The notes under the pieces were generated by a model. That model saw nothing but the letters and a program-made list of their open reading frames with translations, had not been told where the DNA came from and made no database searches. Of a DNA stretch of 64,000 nt, positions 9,847-21,682 are shown one piece after another. The stretch lies in contig FWWN02000129.1 in NCBI GenBank assembly GCA_900175165.2, forward strand, positions 1 through 64,000, written 5' to 3'. Origin of the DNA: Rhizomucor pusillus. Taxonomy: Eukaryota; Mucoromycota; Mucoromycetes; Mucorales; Lichtheimiaceae. A program made the translations under genes and the position numbers. The first letter of the stretch is position 1; each line of letters begins with the position of its first letter.

Positions 9847-11389
9847 ATGATGATCCGACAATGACGATGATGAGAAAGATGATACTTCAACTCCTTAAAC
9901 GTGGATCTCCCCATTGCCGATTTTAGATCCTCCCATCTCCATATCCTCATAATTTTTGTCTCGCTATCTCTCTTTATTCATCTCGATTTACCTTATTCTT
10001 TTCTGACCAGACAGCTGCATTACCATTTAGCTAATGTTTACGTTCGCGTGTCTGCGTCAAGTTTAATTGATATTGATTTAAAACAAAACAGAAAGATGCG
10101 AATAGCATAGGTCTGTGGGGATCAGTTGAATGACGGAAAGGGAAGGACGGTCACGATGATCAGAGATAAAAGAATGAACTCATGGAAGCGGAAGCTAGTT
10201 TGAATCATTGAAACTTTCTTTGACAAAATCAGACTGTCGGCCAGCTCTAATGAAACATCCATCTTTTGTGCATATGCCCATCACCTTATGAATGTAATTG
10301 GAGCGCTGGAGCAATGCATACCATCAATCTCTCTGTTATACTCTTTTGCATCAACGTTTCTTTGCTTATCCGTGTCATCTGCCTGGTTTTCTCCATTCTC
10401 TATCTTGGTCTGCCACTGTAAAAGCAGTCTATCTGTTTTTGTTCTGTTCTGGCTGCGTCAGACTATTCAAAGTTGTACCTGCGAAACAGTCTATCTGTTT
10501 GTTCTTTTCTGTCGCGCCTGGTCATCTAGTGGTGTTTCTCAGCGGTTTGAACCTTTGGTGGTGGGCTGCATGCTTCACAAAATCATTATGTTCTGAGCAG
10601 GGCATCGTCCAAGTCCTTCCACAGTTGATACTTGCCGTCCAAGCTTTCATTCCAACAAGTCTATCCTGACAAGTTAACGCTTTTCTCCTCTTTGCTCCGC
10701 TGTAAGCGTGCCTCCGCTCCGAGGATAGCAGCTAATTACCATCAACTATACCAGGCAGATTGCAAAACAGGTTCTCTTCACCTTCTCTCTGCATTCCTGT
10801 TTATCGCCGTAGTCCTCCAACATTTGCGGCGAGGACATTGGCATAAAACTTTCCTTTACCGCTGAAATGGTTGGCGGACAGGTCCTCGCTTCCGTGGTTG
10901 TTCTGGCTGCGTAGCTTGATTTTGTATTACAGTACCATAGTCGTTTCTTCCAATTGACCAGCTCTCTTCGTCTCTGTTACCTTTTTTCTTCCTTAATTTT
11001 TTGTTTCGCCTGGGAGCTGTTCAAGTATGCAATAGAATCGGTGAGGCAAAGATTGAAGGCTGCTATATTCAAAAATGCTGCAGACAAATAGACTTCATAA
11101 TTTACAAGTTGGAGAAAAACCTAAGCTGCGAAACTTCTTGATCCGCAGCCACATATTGGATCTGTGTTTTCATCTCCTGACCGGGTGACAATTTAGCTAA
11201 TGTTTATGTTTATATTTGTGTACGCGTGTGTGTGTGTCAACGTTTATTGGTAACGATTTAAAACAAAACGGGCAAAATTCGGGTAGTACAGGAATAAGAA
11301 GGTGGTCGGTTAAGCGGGGGTATCATGAAGATGACGAGAGAGGAAGGGATCCAAGGATGGAGAAGAAGAATAAAAAGTAAATTAGGTAT
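9847..11389. other. Septin 3' flank with partial internal repeats
   Basis: 1.5 kb between the convergent septin and PQ-loop genes. It contains the septin 3' UTR (to about 10100). A short imperfect repeat has copies at about 10431–10470 and 10483–10525, sharing CAGTCTATCTGTTT. It also contains the septin relic listed separately. Open frames of up to 123 codons (10298–10669) show no domain and lie within the repeats. Confidence 0.45.
11117..11280 (+). pseudogene. Relic of the septin 3' end
   Basis: Positions 11122–11164 match the septin exon segment at 9376–9419, which encodes KLRN.LIRSH.LDL, with few changes. Positions 11176–11275 match the septin 3' UTR at about 10004–10095: a GACC…ATTTAGCTAATGTTTA core, a GCGTG tract and the GATTTAAAACAAAAC motif. 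The sequence between these two blocks in the parent gene is missing, including introns 5 and 6 and exons 6 and 7. This is therefore an internally deleted, nonfunctional copy in the same orientation, about 1.7 kb downstream. Confidence 0.7.
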
Positions 11390-12552
11390 CTATATACATA
11401 CATCTTGTGCGCTCTTGGTGGATTGGTGATTGTAAAAGAGGTATTGGAGGAAGATGGTGAGGTCGAACATGAGTGTGCCGGCGCTGCCGAGGATGTATGG
11501 CACTGCTTCTAAAAGTGATTCCCGTGTTTGGTGCGGATTGGTGAAGATACTGAGGGTATAGGTGAGATTTCCGCCTGCGGCGCAGAGGAAGAGTGCGATG
11601 GCCAGACCTTCTACAGAGTGTCGTTTAAAGTTTCGCAGAATCTGTGGAATGCGAGAAGAGAGATAAAGACCCGTGCAGACCCAGGCAGATACCCGACCGA
11701 TCCAGAGGTTTCTATCCCATGACTCGTCCACATATACGTCTTGTGATGTCAGACCAGCAGAGGGTGTTGTGACGCCCCCAAGTGTTGCCAGGAACCCAAA
11801 TGCGAGCAGGGTCTTGGCCGTGGTTGAGGAAGCGCTCGTGGACTGGTAACTGTCCTGTTCGTGCAAGAGCAGCAGCGATGATTCGTCAATGACTTGAGTT
11901 TCCTTTGTTGTTGGTGTTGTTGTTGGTATCTTGGGTGAATCGCATTCGGGATTAAGACATCGTCGTAGCCAGTTGTCAGGGTATTTGACATAGTATAACC
12001 ATTGGATGCAAAGTAGAGTATCAATGCCGATAAAGTAGATCGAAAGATAAATTTGAAAATCCATTTGACCGGTCAATATGCAGCCGACAAAGTTTGCAAC
12101 ATCGCCTAGTTTGTATTTCCATTTCATTAGTTGCTTTTTTTCACCCTGCTGCTGTGCTTGCGCCCACATACCGATCAGCCAGACGGTGAGAAAAGTGAAT
12201 GAAAGCGACTCTGCTGTGCCTAATCTATAATTCTTGATAACTTGACTGCGAAAGAGAAAACCGCCGGCGGCAGATTTGGTTAGGAGACCAGAACGATTTA
12301 ACGGACAGTAACGACGCAAGACTTACGGCATTTGTGCATTCAGCCAGCAGAAGATTGAAATGTATCCAAGCAGCAGAGATAGACACTCCTGCCATCCATA
12401 GACGCACTCGCCGAAAAGACTCTGCAGTGAACGAACGATCAGTTAAAAATTACGACGCAGCCGCAGTGAACTGAAAGAGTGCATACATGTATCCATTGTA
12501 TGTAGTGCAGGCCATCTACAGTTGGGGTGCAAGTTTGCTGATCAAAAGACAT
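11390..12552 (-). CDS. PQ-loop vacuolar amino-acid transporter, Ypq/Stm1 type
   Basis: Seven-helix PQ-loop protein related to yeast Ypq1–3, fission yeast Stm1 and human PQLC2, which export cationic amino acids across the vacuolar/lysosomal membrane. Exons: 12552–12487, 12421–12327, 12245–12172 and 12105–11390, giving 316 residues. The N-terminus CTPTVDGLHYIQWIH joins FGECVYGWQE. The first PQ loop is LNAQMPQVIKNYRLGTAES and the second is SSRIPQILRNFKRHSVEGL. WLIG joins DVANFVGCIL across the third intron. That intron (12106–12171, 66 nt) is in frame without a stop, so an unspliced reading adds 22 hydrophilic residues inside a membrane segment. A Ser/Thr-rich loop of about 60 residues separates the two halves. 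Substrate is inferred from the family. Confidence 0.88.
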
Positions 12553-13059
12553 AAAAAAGTGTTGTGTGTACGAATGAAAAAAAAAAGAAGGAACAGAATG
12601 ACAAGGAGTGAAAGAAAGAAAAAAGAAAAGAATAGCACAGCTGGTCATTGCATACACAATACTGCGTGCCATCACGCAGTACTCCGCATCTATCCGGTTT
12701 TGCCTTTTTTGGAAGATGATCTCTCGCACTGGTCCGACAACCTGTGCCTTTTCCAGCTGGCATCATCTAGGGGTACACTCATATCCGTCATATACGGAAC
12801 GCGATTGGTTTCCCAACGTGCACCATAACGGTTAAATGCAGGATACGTACCACGCCTTATCAGAAACTTTATTCCTGAGTACAGACAATGGCAGAACTCA
12901 TCACCGTCATCGCAGTAAGCGTTACACTGACCATCACCAGTTCTGTCTGCATATCAGTGCAAACGTTATCAGCATTCAGTCATCGGAACCCAGATTTCAC
13001 GGTGCTGCTGGTGCTGGTGCTGCTGGCAATCATCTACGGAATAGAAATAGTAGACGCTT
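12553..13059. other. Upstream of the PQ-loop gene, 3' flank of RSA3
   Basis: About 500 nt between two minus-strand genes. It holds the promoter of the PQ-loop gene, with an A/G-rich tract at 12575–12635 that is pyrimidine-rich on the coding strand, and the RSA3 3' UTR. A plus-strand frame at 12888–13166 is antisense to the last RSA3 exon and is not called. Confidence 0.45.
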
Positions 13060-13825
13060 TTATTCGTTTTGAGCACTTGCTGATAGGATATCCTGCTCGA
13101 AATTTGAAAAGATATCGATACCGGCTTCTAAGGAATCGATCAGTAGTCCAAGTCGAGATTCATTAAAGTTTGGTTCCTAGGGCTCAAGTCAGTCGCTATC
13201 AGTGTGCATAAAAAAACTGATATCCTTTATTACCTGTCTTATTTTATCCAGATCTGTTCCGAATGCTCGTGTTAATTGCGCCATGTATAGATCTCTGAAC
13301 CGCGGTTTCATCGTAAACGTCGGCTGCTGTTCCTGCTGATCATTTTTGTTTTCTTCTTGTTCCTTGTCACTGGCATCATCCTCTCCCAATTCCTGCATCA
13401 CCTTGTCTATCTCGGACGGGTCCATCTCTTCGTCCAGGTTGTCAAACAGACCATCTTCATCCTCCTGCTCCTCTGCTTCTTCTTCCTCGTCTTCTGACTC
13501 TGACTCTGAATGCGATTTTGACCACTCGTACTTCTCCTCCTCCTCCTCGTCACTGGAAATATTCACATTTTCTAAAGTTTTTTCCAGGTTAATATACTTG
13601 TTTTCACGCCACGATGATCAATGCCATTGTCGAACCTGCTGCGAGATCGCTGTGTGCCTTGGGGTCGTATGTGTTAGCATACTGTGTTGGCAAGACAGAT
13701 TCCAATAGCCTGCTTACAGATTCGTCTTCGCTTTCTGATTGTGTCTTTGGTCGCTTTGTCCGTTTCGCTGCTTTTCCTAACGCAGCTGCTTGTGATTTAT
13801 TGTGTCTCTTCTGTCCAGCTGGCAT
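13060..13825 (-). CDS. RSA3: Ribosome assembly protein 3
   Basis: Nucleolar factor acting in early 60S subunit assembly. Exons 13825–13636, 13571–13234 and 13176–13060 sum to 645 nt (214 residues). The N-terminal tail is basic (MPAGQKRHNK, KAAKRTKRPK) and is followed by a long glutamate/aspartate-rich stretch. The C-terminal RSA3 domain is complete only when the last exon is included: FRDLYMAQLTRAFGTDLDKIR joins EPNFNESRLGLLIDSLEAG, then a Phe-Glu-Gln tail. This matches the yeast pattern of an aromatic helix, GDDL, R, then N…SLS/LADALQEG. Intron 1 uses a weak GTTCGA donor. Intron 2 (GTAATA) is short and is easily missed, because reading through it gives a plausible false C-terminus ending near 13189. 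Confidence 0.85.
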
Positions 13826-15093
13826 GTCTTTTCGAGTCTTATGCGGCGGAAGTCCGTTGTCGAGCCCCACCCTTTTTTTCCAGCAGCCACCGCAGGAATC
13901 GGCTGAGAAATAAAGTAACGCCTCCCGAAAATTCAGCATCGCAACACCATATCTCGTAAGGAGCAAACTTATATATTTTACACAACAGTATATGTGAGAA
14001 TGTGAAGATCCTTCAGGGCTACTAGTCCACACTCTCAGGTCATTTATCAAATGCTTAAAAGAGATTGCAACATCAGTCACTGTTAGAAATACTGTATATT
14101 GAAACATATGTCAGGCAACTTCTGGAAAGATCGTGGTGACCGCCTCGTTGGCGATGTATCCCCCGTTCATATATGTAGCTAAAGTTGAAAGGAACATCAA
14201 AATGGTTGCTTTCCTCAGTGGTAACATGTTTTTCTTTATTGTGCCTAATAGTATGCTCTCAGTGATCGTTAATGCTCAGTAGATACCAGTCAACTGAGTC
14301 ACTCCTATCTTAACGAATGATGCTGCAATGTTTCCTTTAAGAAGCAACAACAATGTGTATGTGCCTCGCGAAAATTCAAGGATGCTCCATCCTTGTGCTA
14401 CGAAGAAAAAAAAATAAGGCTGTTGCTGCTGTGCTTCCCTCGCGTTGTGCGATCCGCAAGCTTCGACCTGGGCTCCTTCGCTTGTCAGGAACATATACTC
14501 GCAGCCATCAGAATACATGAAAAAGAAACTGTTTTCTAGACACAAGTAAGGAAAATATTTATTATCTAATGAACGGTTAATTAATATGGTTGATGCCGCC
14601 CTCACCCTGTTTTTTGGAGTCGCACAACCACCCGAGCGCTATCATTTATTTTTTTTTTGAAAAAGTCAAATCATCATGTGGAGTACTAGAACAAAGCAAA
14701 CACTTCTTTCACCTTCTTTTGATCTTTTTTTCCTTTTGGCCATCTCGCTTACGTTTATCAGGAGACGATCTAGTACACGCAACCATTGGCTTTGCGTACA
14801 TGCATCCCTGTCATGCAACAACAACAACTAGGAAACCACCAGTCTTCTTATCTCCCACATCAACACCAGCGTGCAGCCTCTCCCTGGGCAAGAACAATGG
14901 CTTCCATCCATGCACAACAAAACGAAAAGTAAGTGTGCGCGTGTGTGTATGTGGATGCCTTGGCTGCTATTGTTTTTGCTATACAAAAGGGAAACTGATC
15001 CGATCTTCCATTTTTCCCTTTTTCTCTTTTTTGCTACGCTCTATCGCGACGCACACACGCAACAGTCAAGTGACGACGACGACGGGTAACAAT
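13826..15093. other. Divergent upstream region of RSA3 and the RasGEF
   Basis: 1.27 kb without a supportable gene. The plus-strand frame upstream of the RasGEF is open from 14590, but residues before 15094 are compositionally odd and include pyrimidine-run translations, so this part is more likely leader or promoter. A T-rich tract and a CA/GT microsatellite-like stretch (14930–14950) occur here. A minus-strand frame (14276–14605) shows no domain. Confidence 0.45.
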
Positions 15094-18000
15094 ATGGTAC
15101 AGCAACAGCAACAGCAGTCAGACGAGGGCGGTGAGCCAGAAGAGCAGTACAGTCAAGTGGCTGCCATGACAACACAGATGCCGTTACCGCAAGAAACTGC
15201 CATTCCGCCTCCCCGGCGCAAACGCAACAACTCGCTCATTCCACCAGAGCTTATGAATGACAACACGGAGGGTGGCAGGGAACGTGCGGCACTGGCAACA
15301 GTATTCGGTGTCCGAGAATACACCGAATCCAAAGTATTCTGGGAGCGCCAAATTGCATATTATCACGACAATGGCCCCGTAGCATCAGCGGACGAAGCAG
15401 CAACAGCGGCCAGCAGCGGCAGCGGTGCAGAAGGATACGTATCCATCACCGGAAGGTCTGTCCTGAGCAGTCCTCTGCTGCGTCGGTCGCCTTCGCCGAG
15501 ACCGACGACGTCCGACAAGCTCGTCGATCACTCGATCGCTTCGCTGCTCGACTCGGCCCTGGACAATGCCGGCAGCTCTGACAAGCAAGCGAAATCTACC
15601 GCAGCTACATCTTCTTTGCAGGTTCCGCTGTCGTCATCGACGGCTAATAATAACAACATTGATGCTGTTTTGCCCACTACCAATTTATTTTTGCTGCCGG
15701 ATATTCCTGTTGTCAGTAAATTCACAGACTTTTTTGAAGAAACCGATAATTTGAGATCTCCAAGCAAAGTCCGGTCCTTTTCTGTTGCATCCACCTTGCC
15801 AGCAGGCGAACAGCAACAACATCATTATCACGAGTACGCATCCTCGGTTACATCCGACAGGTGGGCGAACGAGATTGCCCCTCCTCTCGTATTCATCGGG
15901 TACCCACCTGCCATCTTTGATCTTTTAAAGTCGGACCAAGACGAGAGAATTATAATGTGGGGACCTGACCCGCAGTTCCTGTCCGCATCGATGGCAACGA
16001 CGACCGTGGCAGGCAAACAACCTTCCCAGCATCATCAACAGTCATCATTTTCTTCTACTTTTTTTGTATCTGGATCAACCATCGCGACATCGACTCAGCA
16101 GCGAGGAGTTACACCAGGATCCAACAAACCAAATATACGCGGATTCTCCTCAAACACCACCGCGGCTGCAAATACATCTTCTGCTGATGCAGTGAAGAAT
16201 AGCAGCAGGAAAAGTCGCTGGGTTATACCGGATGGATTAAAGATCAAAAAATCAACTCTGAAAATCAGAAACAAGTTGTACGATAACGAGCACGAGGCTC
16301 GAAGCTCTAGTTTGTTTCGTTTTTCAAAACGACACGGTAAAAACAAGACGATGTTGATGTTAGACGATCAATCTTCGATCAGCAGTGTAAATAGCACCCA
16401 GATACCCCAAGTCATTGAAGCCGCTACTGTGGAGAAGCTCGTTGAAAAGTTGACTATATCACTCGGTAACAGCATACATTTATTCATGGTGATCGCATCA
16501 GTTGTGCTTATTTTCATACCCTCAAGATTATACCTTTATGACGGATTTCTTCTTGACCTATCGAACGTTTATATCTCCAACACAGCTTTGCCAGCTTTTA
16601 ATACTGCGATTCCGGTGGGGTTTGGAAAGCGATGAAGAGGAACGGCGCATCGTGCGTATTCGGTGAGCTGTCTATTTTTAAACCTTTTTTTGATACAGAC
16701 GTTAACATGGAATGCGCAAAGAACGTTTGTTGTTCTTCGGCACTGGTTACTCAACTATTTTGTGCACGATTTTCTGCCGTGCCGCGATCTACGTATTATT
16801 TTGACATCATTTCTCAACTCGCTTCCTTTCCATCCTCTCGTAAAACGTTCGCCTCGAGACCAACGCATTGTCAAGAGTTTGAAACGCGTGGTGCGTCGTC
16901 TCAAAAAGGTCTATTACAAGAATTCATCCACGTCGGAGCGCGTCAAGGTGATTGCGCCGCCGCCGCCTACGGAGGAGCAGGAACGTGTAGAGGAAATGGT
17001 GCGGCAGAAATTAGCGCAAGGTCCTATCCGACGCAAAACGGATATTGTCAGCAGTGTCAACGTGAGTGACCGTCATCACGGCAACATGGCTGTGCAGGAT
17101 GCTCGCCTGGCGCCCGTCGTTGTCGTAGGCAGTGTAAGGAATGTAAAGAGTAGCCCCGTCGATGTACATCCTACCACCACTCAGGCAGCACGCCGCAACC
17201 GTTCGAATGCATCGATATCCCGCACCAGGCGACGCAACCAGATTGACGAAAAGATGGCTGTAAAATCGAGTTACTTGCAACGCATGGAGCAGCAGAAACG
17301 AGTCATGGCAGCAGCAGCAGCAGCAGCTGAGCCAGATGCTGCAGAGGATAATGTAAGTTCCAAGTGCAGCGTTTTATCGGATGATTCTTTGGAAAGCGCA
17401 CTGTCGCCAGGAACAACCGATGTCGAATCTAGTGCTAGCGATTCAGATAGCGAGCAGGACGAGGAGGAAGAAGAAGATGATGATGACGACGAAGAAGATG
17501 ATGAATCTAAGAGCCAACAACCATCGACAAAAGAGCGTGAAGAATTGGAGCGTGTGCGTCAACGACGTGAGGAAGAAGAGGAGCGCAAACGTGCCGAATT
17601 CTTTTCCCCAAAGCATCCAAATGAAGAACAACCCATCCATCCTACAGCTTCGGTACCATCATCGGACAAGACATCCGACAACGGATGTCTAGTCAGCCGA
17701 ATCGCACAGCAACTGCAAGCTCAAGATCTATCTAGCAACAGAGATAATACGACGACGTCGGCGCAGACAACGACGAGTGCACCCAATGTAGGCCACCAAC
17801 AACGGCGACAGCGTGGTAGTGGGCCGTTGTATCTCGGCCAGCTGGGATCGTCCACTACGTCCGGATCCAACATGCAAATCCAAGAAGCTGAGACGGCGTC
17901 CGTTGACAACGAAACAGCAACGACGCAGCATATGCGATCCTCCATAGTGTCTACCAACTCGGTATCTCCGAGGGCACCGCCGCCGCACATGGCAGAACTC

Positions 18001-19074
18001 GATCTGCCTCGCCCGCAACGAACGGCAACGGCAACGGCGCCTGATCCTCGAGCAAGTGTGACAAGTCTGTACCCACGGCCTTTTATCCTTTATTTCCGTT
18101 CAGAGCACATGGCACGTCAATTTTGCCTGATAGAAGCCAACGTGTTGCTCAATATCGACTGGGAAGAGATGGTGCACTGCCGCTGGACAAAGATGAGCAC
18201 TGAGCAGCCATTATCTGAAAGCGCATACGAGGACGATTTTAGCAGCATAGTGGACGACGATCACGTCAACTACACACGTCGCACGAGACAGCTTCAGCTA
18301 GCACGTCGAAATAAAGGCGGCGGCATCGAGAGTGTTATCAAACGATTCAACGCTGTTTGCCAATGGGTCACGAGCGAAATTGTACGTACACGCTCCTTGG
18401 ATGAACGCGTGCGCGTTGTTGAGAAATTCATCCGACTGGCTCAAAAATGCAAACTGTATTGCAACTTTGCGACGCTTGTCCAAATCCTGCTAGGCTTACA
18501 ATCACCGGCAGTGTCGCGACTGAAACGAACGTGGGACCGCGTCGGTTCGTCAGAGATGCGCATGCTGGAGCAGCTATCGACGTTCACATCACCGATGAAG
18601 AACTGGAAACATATCCGAGACAGCATGACCCAAGTAGCCGAGGAGTACGGCATGTCGCCCATCGAAGTGCAAATCGAAATGCCCGGTACGAACCAGCACG
18701 CGTTCAAAAAGACAAAGATCAAGATACCCTTTGGTGGATGCATCCCTTTCCTCGGTATTTACCTGTCTGACCTCGTCTTCAACTCGGAGCAGCCGCCCTA
18801 TGTCCATCCAAACTTGGAGAACAGCAAGATTTATCACGCTCACACGCACACGATGTCCTCTGATATCTCACCGTTGCTCACGCAGCCGCTCGTCAATTTC
18901 CGCAAGCATCGCATCACGGCCACCGTCATCAAACGCGTGCTGACGTTCCAGAACTTGGCCCGACGGTACTCGTTTGAGCACGACGCTGAGCTTTACTTTT
19001 TGTGCTCGGAACTGGAGCCATTGGATCAAGGCACGATACGTAGACTAAGTAACGAGATTGAACCTGATACATAA
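15094..19074 (+). CDS. Ras guanine-nucleotide exchange factor (RasGEF-N plus CDC25 domain)
   Basis: Activator of Ras-family GTPases by GDP release. Exons 15094–16465, 16527–16662 and 16722–19074 sum to 1286 residues. The first 450 residues are low-complexity (Gln, Ser and Pro runs). The RasGEF-N module spans about 448–570: VEKLVEKLTISL joins DYTFMTDFFLTYRTF, then RIVRIR joins TFVVLRHWLLNYF across intron 2. A 380-residue linker follows with an Ala run and a strongly acidic Glu/Asp block (around 17455–17510). The catalytic CDC25 domain starts near residue 950 (YFRSEHMARQFCLIE). It contains FNAVCQWVTSEI, the structural segment IPFGGCIPFLGIYLSDLVF and the tail NFRKHRI. Which Ras-like GTPase it serves cannot be told. 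The translation start is uncertain: the frame is open further upstream, and 15094 was chosen for sequence quality. Confidence 0.9.
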
Positions 19075-19303
19075 ATATACCTATATATATATATATATAT
19101 CTGGATATCTCATACATAACCCATTTGTATGTATATCTATATATTCTATACACACCTTATTATATATATTACTATTCTTTTTTTGGTCTCTCTTTGAAGG
19201 AAAAAAATCAAGAACAGCGACGTAGTAATGTATTTTACAGTGAGAACGGAGACAAAGAGAGAGCAGGAGATCATCAAAATTTGTACAAAATAAGGAAGGT
19301 TTT
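19075..19303. repeat. AT-rich 3' flank with (TA)n tract
   Basis: Directly after the RasGEF stop, 19080–19170 is a TA/TATATC-rich simple sequence. It separates two convergent genes and probably contains both polyadenylation regions. Confidence 0.55.
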
Positions 19304-20882
19304 TCATGACCGGGACCTTCGTCCTTCTTCCTGTTGGTGATGGCCATTGAATTCTGTCATGCCTACTGACTCTTCGTTCTCTAGCAAGGTTGCTTCACTC
19401 ATTAATAGCTCCTCATCCTCGTCGTAAATTTCCTCGTCCCGGCGACGGCCGTGTTCGTTTGCCCCGTTGGCGCCAGCGCCGCGGGCTATCGAGTCTAACA
19501 AGTAGACGCCAGCAAAAATGATCACAAATCCACATATCAGCGATACGACATTGACCGAGTTGTCCGTGTTGAATCCTTGGAACAAGATCGCGGAGGCTGT
19601 GATGGTGGCAGTGGTGAAACAGACGAAATAAATGGGGTTAACGCTGTAAAGATGGAATAAGTACGTATATTCATTCATGCACACGAATGATTTTGCTTAT
19701 ACATACACGTTGGTAGAGAATTGCTCGAGTGCCTTGTTAAAGTAGTTCATCTGCGTGACGATGCAAACGGCGACGACGATGCCGAATGCATAAGTTGAAG
19801 GATGGGTGAATTGGTTGTTACCGGCAAAGGAGAGTTTCAGGGCGACGCCGAATGCTTTGATGGACATGACTGATACAGAGCCAACAAGGGAGCAGATGGA
19901 TACATATACAAAAGGATTGCGCGTGCCGTACTTTGGAACGACCTTGAAAATCATAAATACCGTGACAACAACCACGAATGCACAGTACATCATAAAACCT
20001 ACAAAATAACCAGTAATATAATAATCAGAATAAAAAATTCAGCTCCAGAAATTTTTCCTGCTGTTCCTTCTTGGCAGATACTACTACTTGCCTGGTTGCA
20101 ATGCATAGAATAATAGCTCGTCTATTGATGTCACATTCTTATCTTCTGGAGCGTGAAGAACGACGATGACTGCACCGACGACCGACAGCAAGCATCCAAT
20201 CTTGCCTATCGCGCCAAGCTTTTCCTTCAAAAAGATTGAAGCAAAAATAGCACTGGATCAGAAAAAATATAAGTCAGCAAACAGAACACTCTTCTGATTT
20301 GTTGTACGCCCAGAAAGAAAAGAAAAAGGAAAAAGAGCATCGCTTACCCGAGAATAACACTTAGCGCTCCCAACGGTGTAACAAGAATTGCAGGTGCAAA
20401 CGAGTACGCCGAAAAGTTGAGAACTTCGCCTACGGCCACTGCAGAATATGGCGTGAGTGAATCGGTTTCTTCTTCAAGACGGCGCTGAAGTACTTACTTG
20501 TGCCCATACCGGCCCACCAAGTCCAGTTGCGTAAATAGTGGTGGTTTCCATCGGTTGCCGAGACACCTGGACATAAGAGACGGAGATGTTGAGTTTAGGC
20601 ATCTAGGTTGTTGCGTGGTGTTGCTTCAATCATCCTCCCCCCAAAACGATCATTACCGTGGCGCCGCTTTGCGTTCATCAGACCTTTCTTTGTAATGATA
20701 AAGGAAAGTCCAATAAACACACTGGAACTCATGGCCAGTATGAGGCCAATATATTTATCCTGAAGCATGACAAGTTGCAGTTGTCCACCAGGATGGGCAA
20801 CAAGATCGACAAAAGAGCGAAAGGGGTGGTGCGGGTGAATTTCATGCTCTCGCTCTCCACTCGACGGATCTATTCGTGGCAT
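19304..20882 (-). CDS. NIPA-type magnesium transporter
   Basis: Multi-pass membrane protein of the NIPA/drug-metabolite-transporter superfamily, known for Mg2+ transport at endosomal or plasma membranes. Exons 20882–20657, 20566–20498, 20438–20348, 20252–20092, 19998–19707 and 19643–19304 give 392 residues. About nine hydrophobic helices are visible. Family signatures are YIGLILAMSSSVFIGLSFI, RNWTWWAGMGT, GEVLNFSAYSFAPAILVTPL, FLKEKLGAIGKIGC and NPIYFVCFTTATITASAI. A hydrophilic acidic tail follows the last helix. The intron between exons 4 and 5 starts with GCAAGT (20091–20086), a GC–AG intron required to keep LQPG/FMMYC in frame. Confidence 0.9.
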
Positions 20883-21091
20883 ACCGTATACACTCCGCTG
20901 AAAACAATTAACAACAATAATAGTCTATCAGGTCTATTCAAAAGCAAGCTATATACAGGAACTAAGCAAGGAAGATAAATGGATGGGTGGAGAGAGCGGT
21001 AATAAATTAACAGGGAAATGAAAAGCAAGCAGTAAACAAGAACAACAACGACAACAAAAAAGAATTCATGTCACGGGAACAATGATAATAA
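20883..21091. other. Short intergenic region
   Basis: About 200 nt, AC-rich, upstream of the NIPA gene and downstream of the next minus-strand gene. It holds the NIPA promoter and the neighbour's 3' end. No further feature is seen. Confidence 0.4.
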
Positions 21092-21682
21092 TCAACACGG
21101 GCAGAATTCAGTAGAGTGTGGGCCGGCGCAGTTGTCGCATTTCTTGTTCTTCTCCTTCTTCTTTTGGGAAGATGACGATCCCTCGTGGGCGCTGAGCAGG
21201 ACGGTGAAATGCAGTGTGGGACTAAGGTTTGGCCGAGGGAAACTGTTTAGAATGGTCTGTTCTGTAATGGTTGCGCCTTCACCGGCGGTATCTGCGCCAG
21301 CACCACCCGAGGTGGAGGACGTGGAGGATGATGCATGATCATATTGGTACGATGAACTTTCGTGGCTGCTGCTCGCTGATTCTTGGTGATGAAAATCGCC
21401 GCCGCTGCAGGATTGACCGGATGTCGTAGCGTTGTTCGGTTTAGCATCTTGTTGATAATAATGATAGTAGCGGAAATTGTCGTCGTCTGACGTGTAGTAG
21501 GCACTGGAAGAGTAAGAAGAGGTTGATGATGCGTGTTGCGCACGTTGTGATGCTCCGGTGGTAAAAAAGGAAGTTTGCGGTGTTCGGTTTATTGTCACTG
21601 GTGCTCTTCTTGTCTTTAACGTATTGGCGCCGACGCGGCCGCCGTGACGTTGAAAGGCAGTAGGGATAAGTCTGATAACCAT
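21092..21682 (-). CDS. Unassigned Ser-rich protein with C-terminal CCHC zinc knuckle
   Basis: A single open frame of 196 residues from an ATG at 21682. The first 40 residues are rich in Arg and hydroxyl residues with no acids (MVIRLIPTAFQRHGGR), which looks like a mitochondrial presequence. The middle is Ser/Tyr/His-rich and disordered. A more ordered segment NSFPRPNLSPTLHFTVLLSAHEG follows. The protein ends in CDNCAGPHSTEFCPC, which fits a Cys-X2-Cys-X4-His-X4-Cys zinc knuckle, followed by a stop. An upstream frame (21616–21987) could supply another exon, but no good splice pair joins them. Targeting is an inference from composition, and the function is unknown. Confidence 0.45.
   Translation of the reverse strand: MVIRLIPTAFQRHGGRVGANTLKTRRAPVTINRTPQTSFFTTGASQRAQHASSTSSYSSSAYYTSDDDNFRYYHYYQQDAKPNNATTSGQSCSGGDFHHQESASSSHESSSYQYDHASSSTSSTSGGAGADTAGEGATITEQTILNSFPRPNLSPTLHFTVLLSAHEGSSSSQKKKEKNKKCDNCAGPHSTEFCPC

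Noticed and set aside
12888..13166. Plus-strand 92-codon frame with hydrophobic segments
   Set aside because: It lies antisense to the last RSA3 exon, whose protein (EPNFNESRLG…) is clearly conserved. The hydrophobicity is a shadow effect.
13346..13708. Plus-strand Ser-rich 120-codon frame
   Set aside because: Reverse reading of the acidic RSA3 tract.
14590..15093. N-terminal extension of the RasGEF
   Set aside because: The frame is open but reads through T-rich and GT-repeat leader-like DNA. The translation has no protein-like features, so the ATG at 15094 was preferred.
16663..16721. Coding sequence TLTWNAQR upstream of TFVVLRHW in the RasGEF
   Set aside because: It is intron sequence. 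Only the acceptor at 16720–16721 restores the RIVRIR/TFVVLRHW continuity of the RasGEF-N module in phase.
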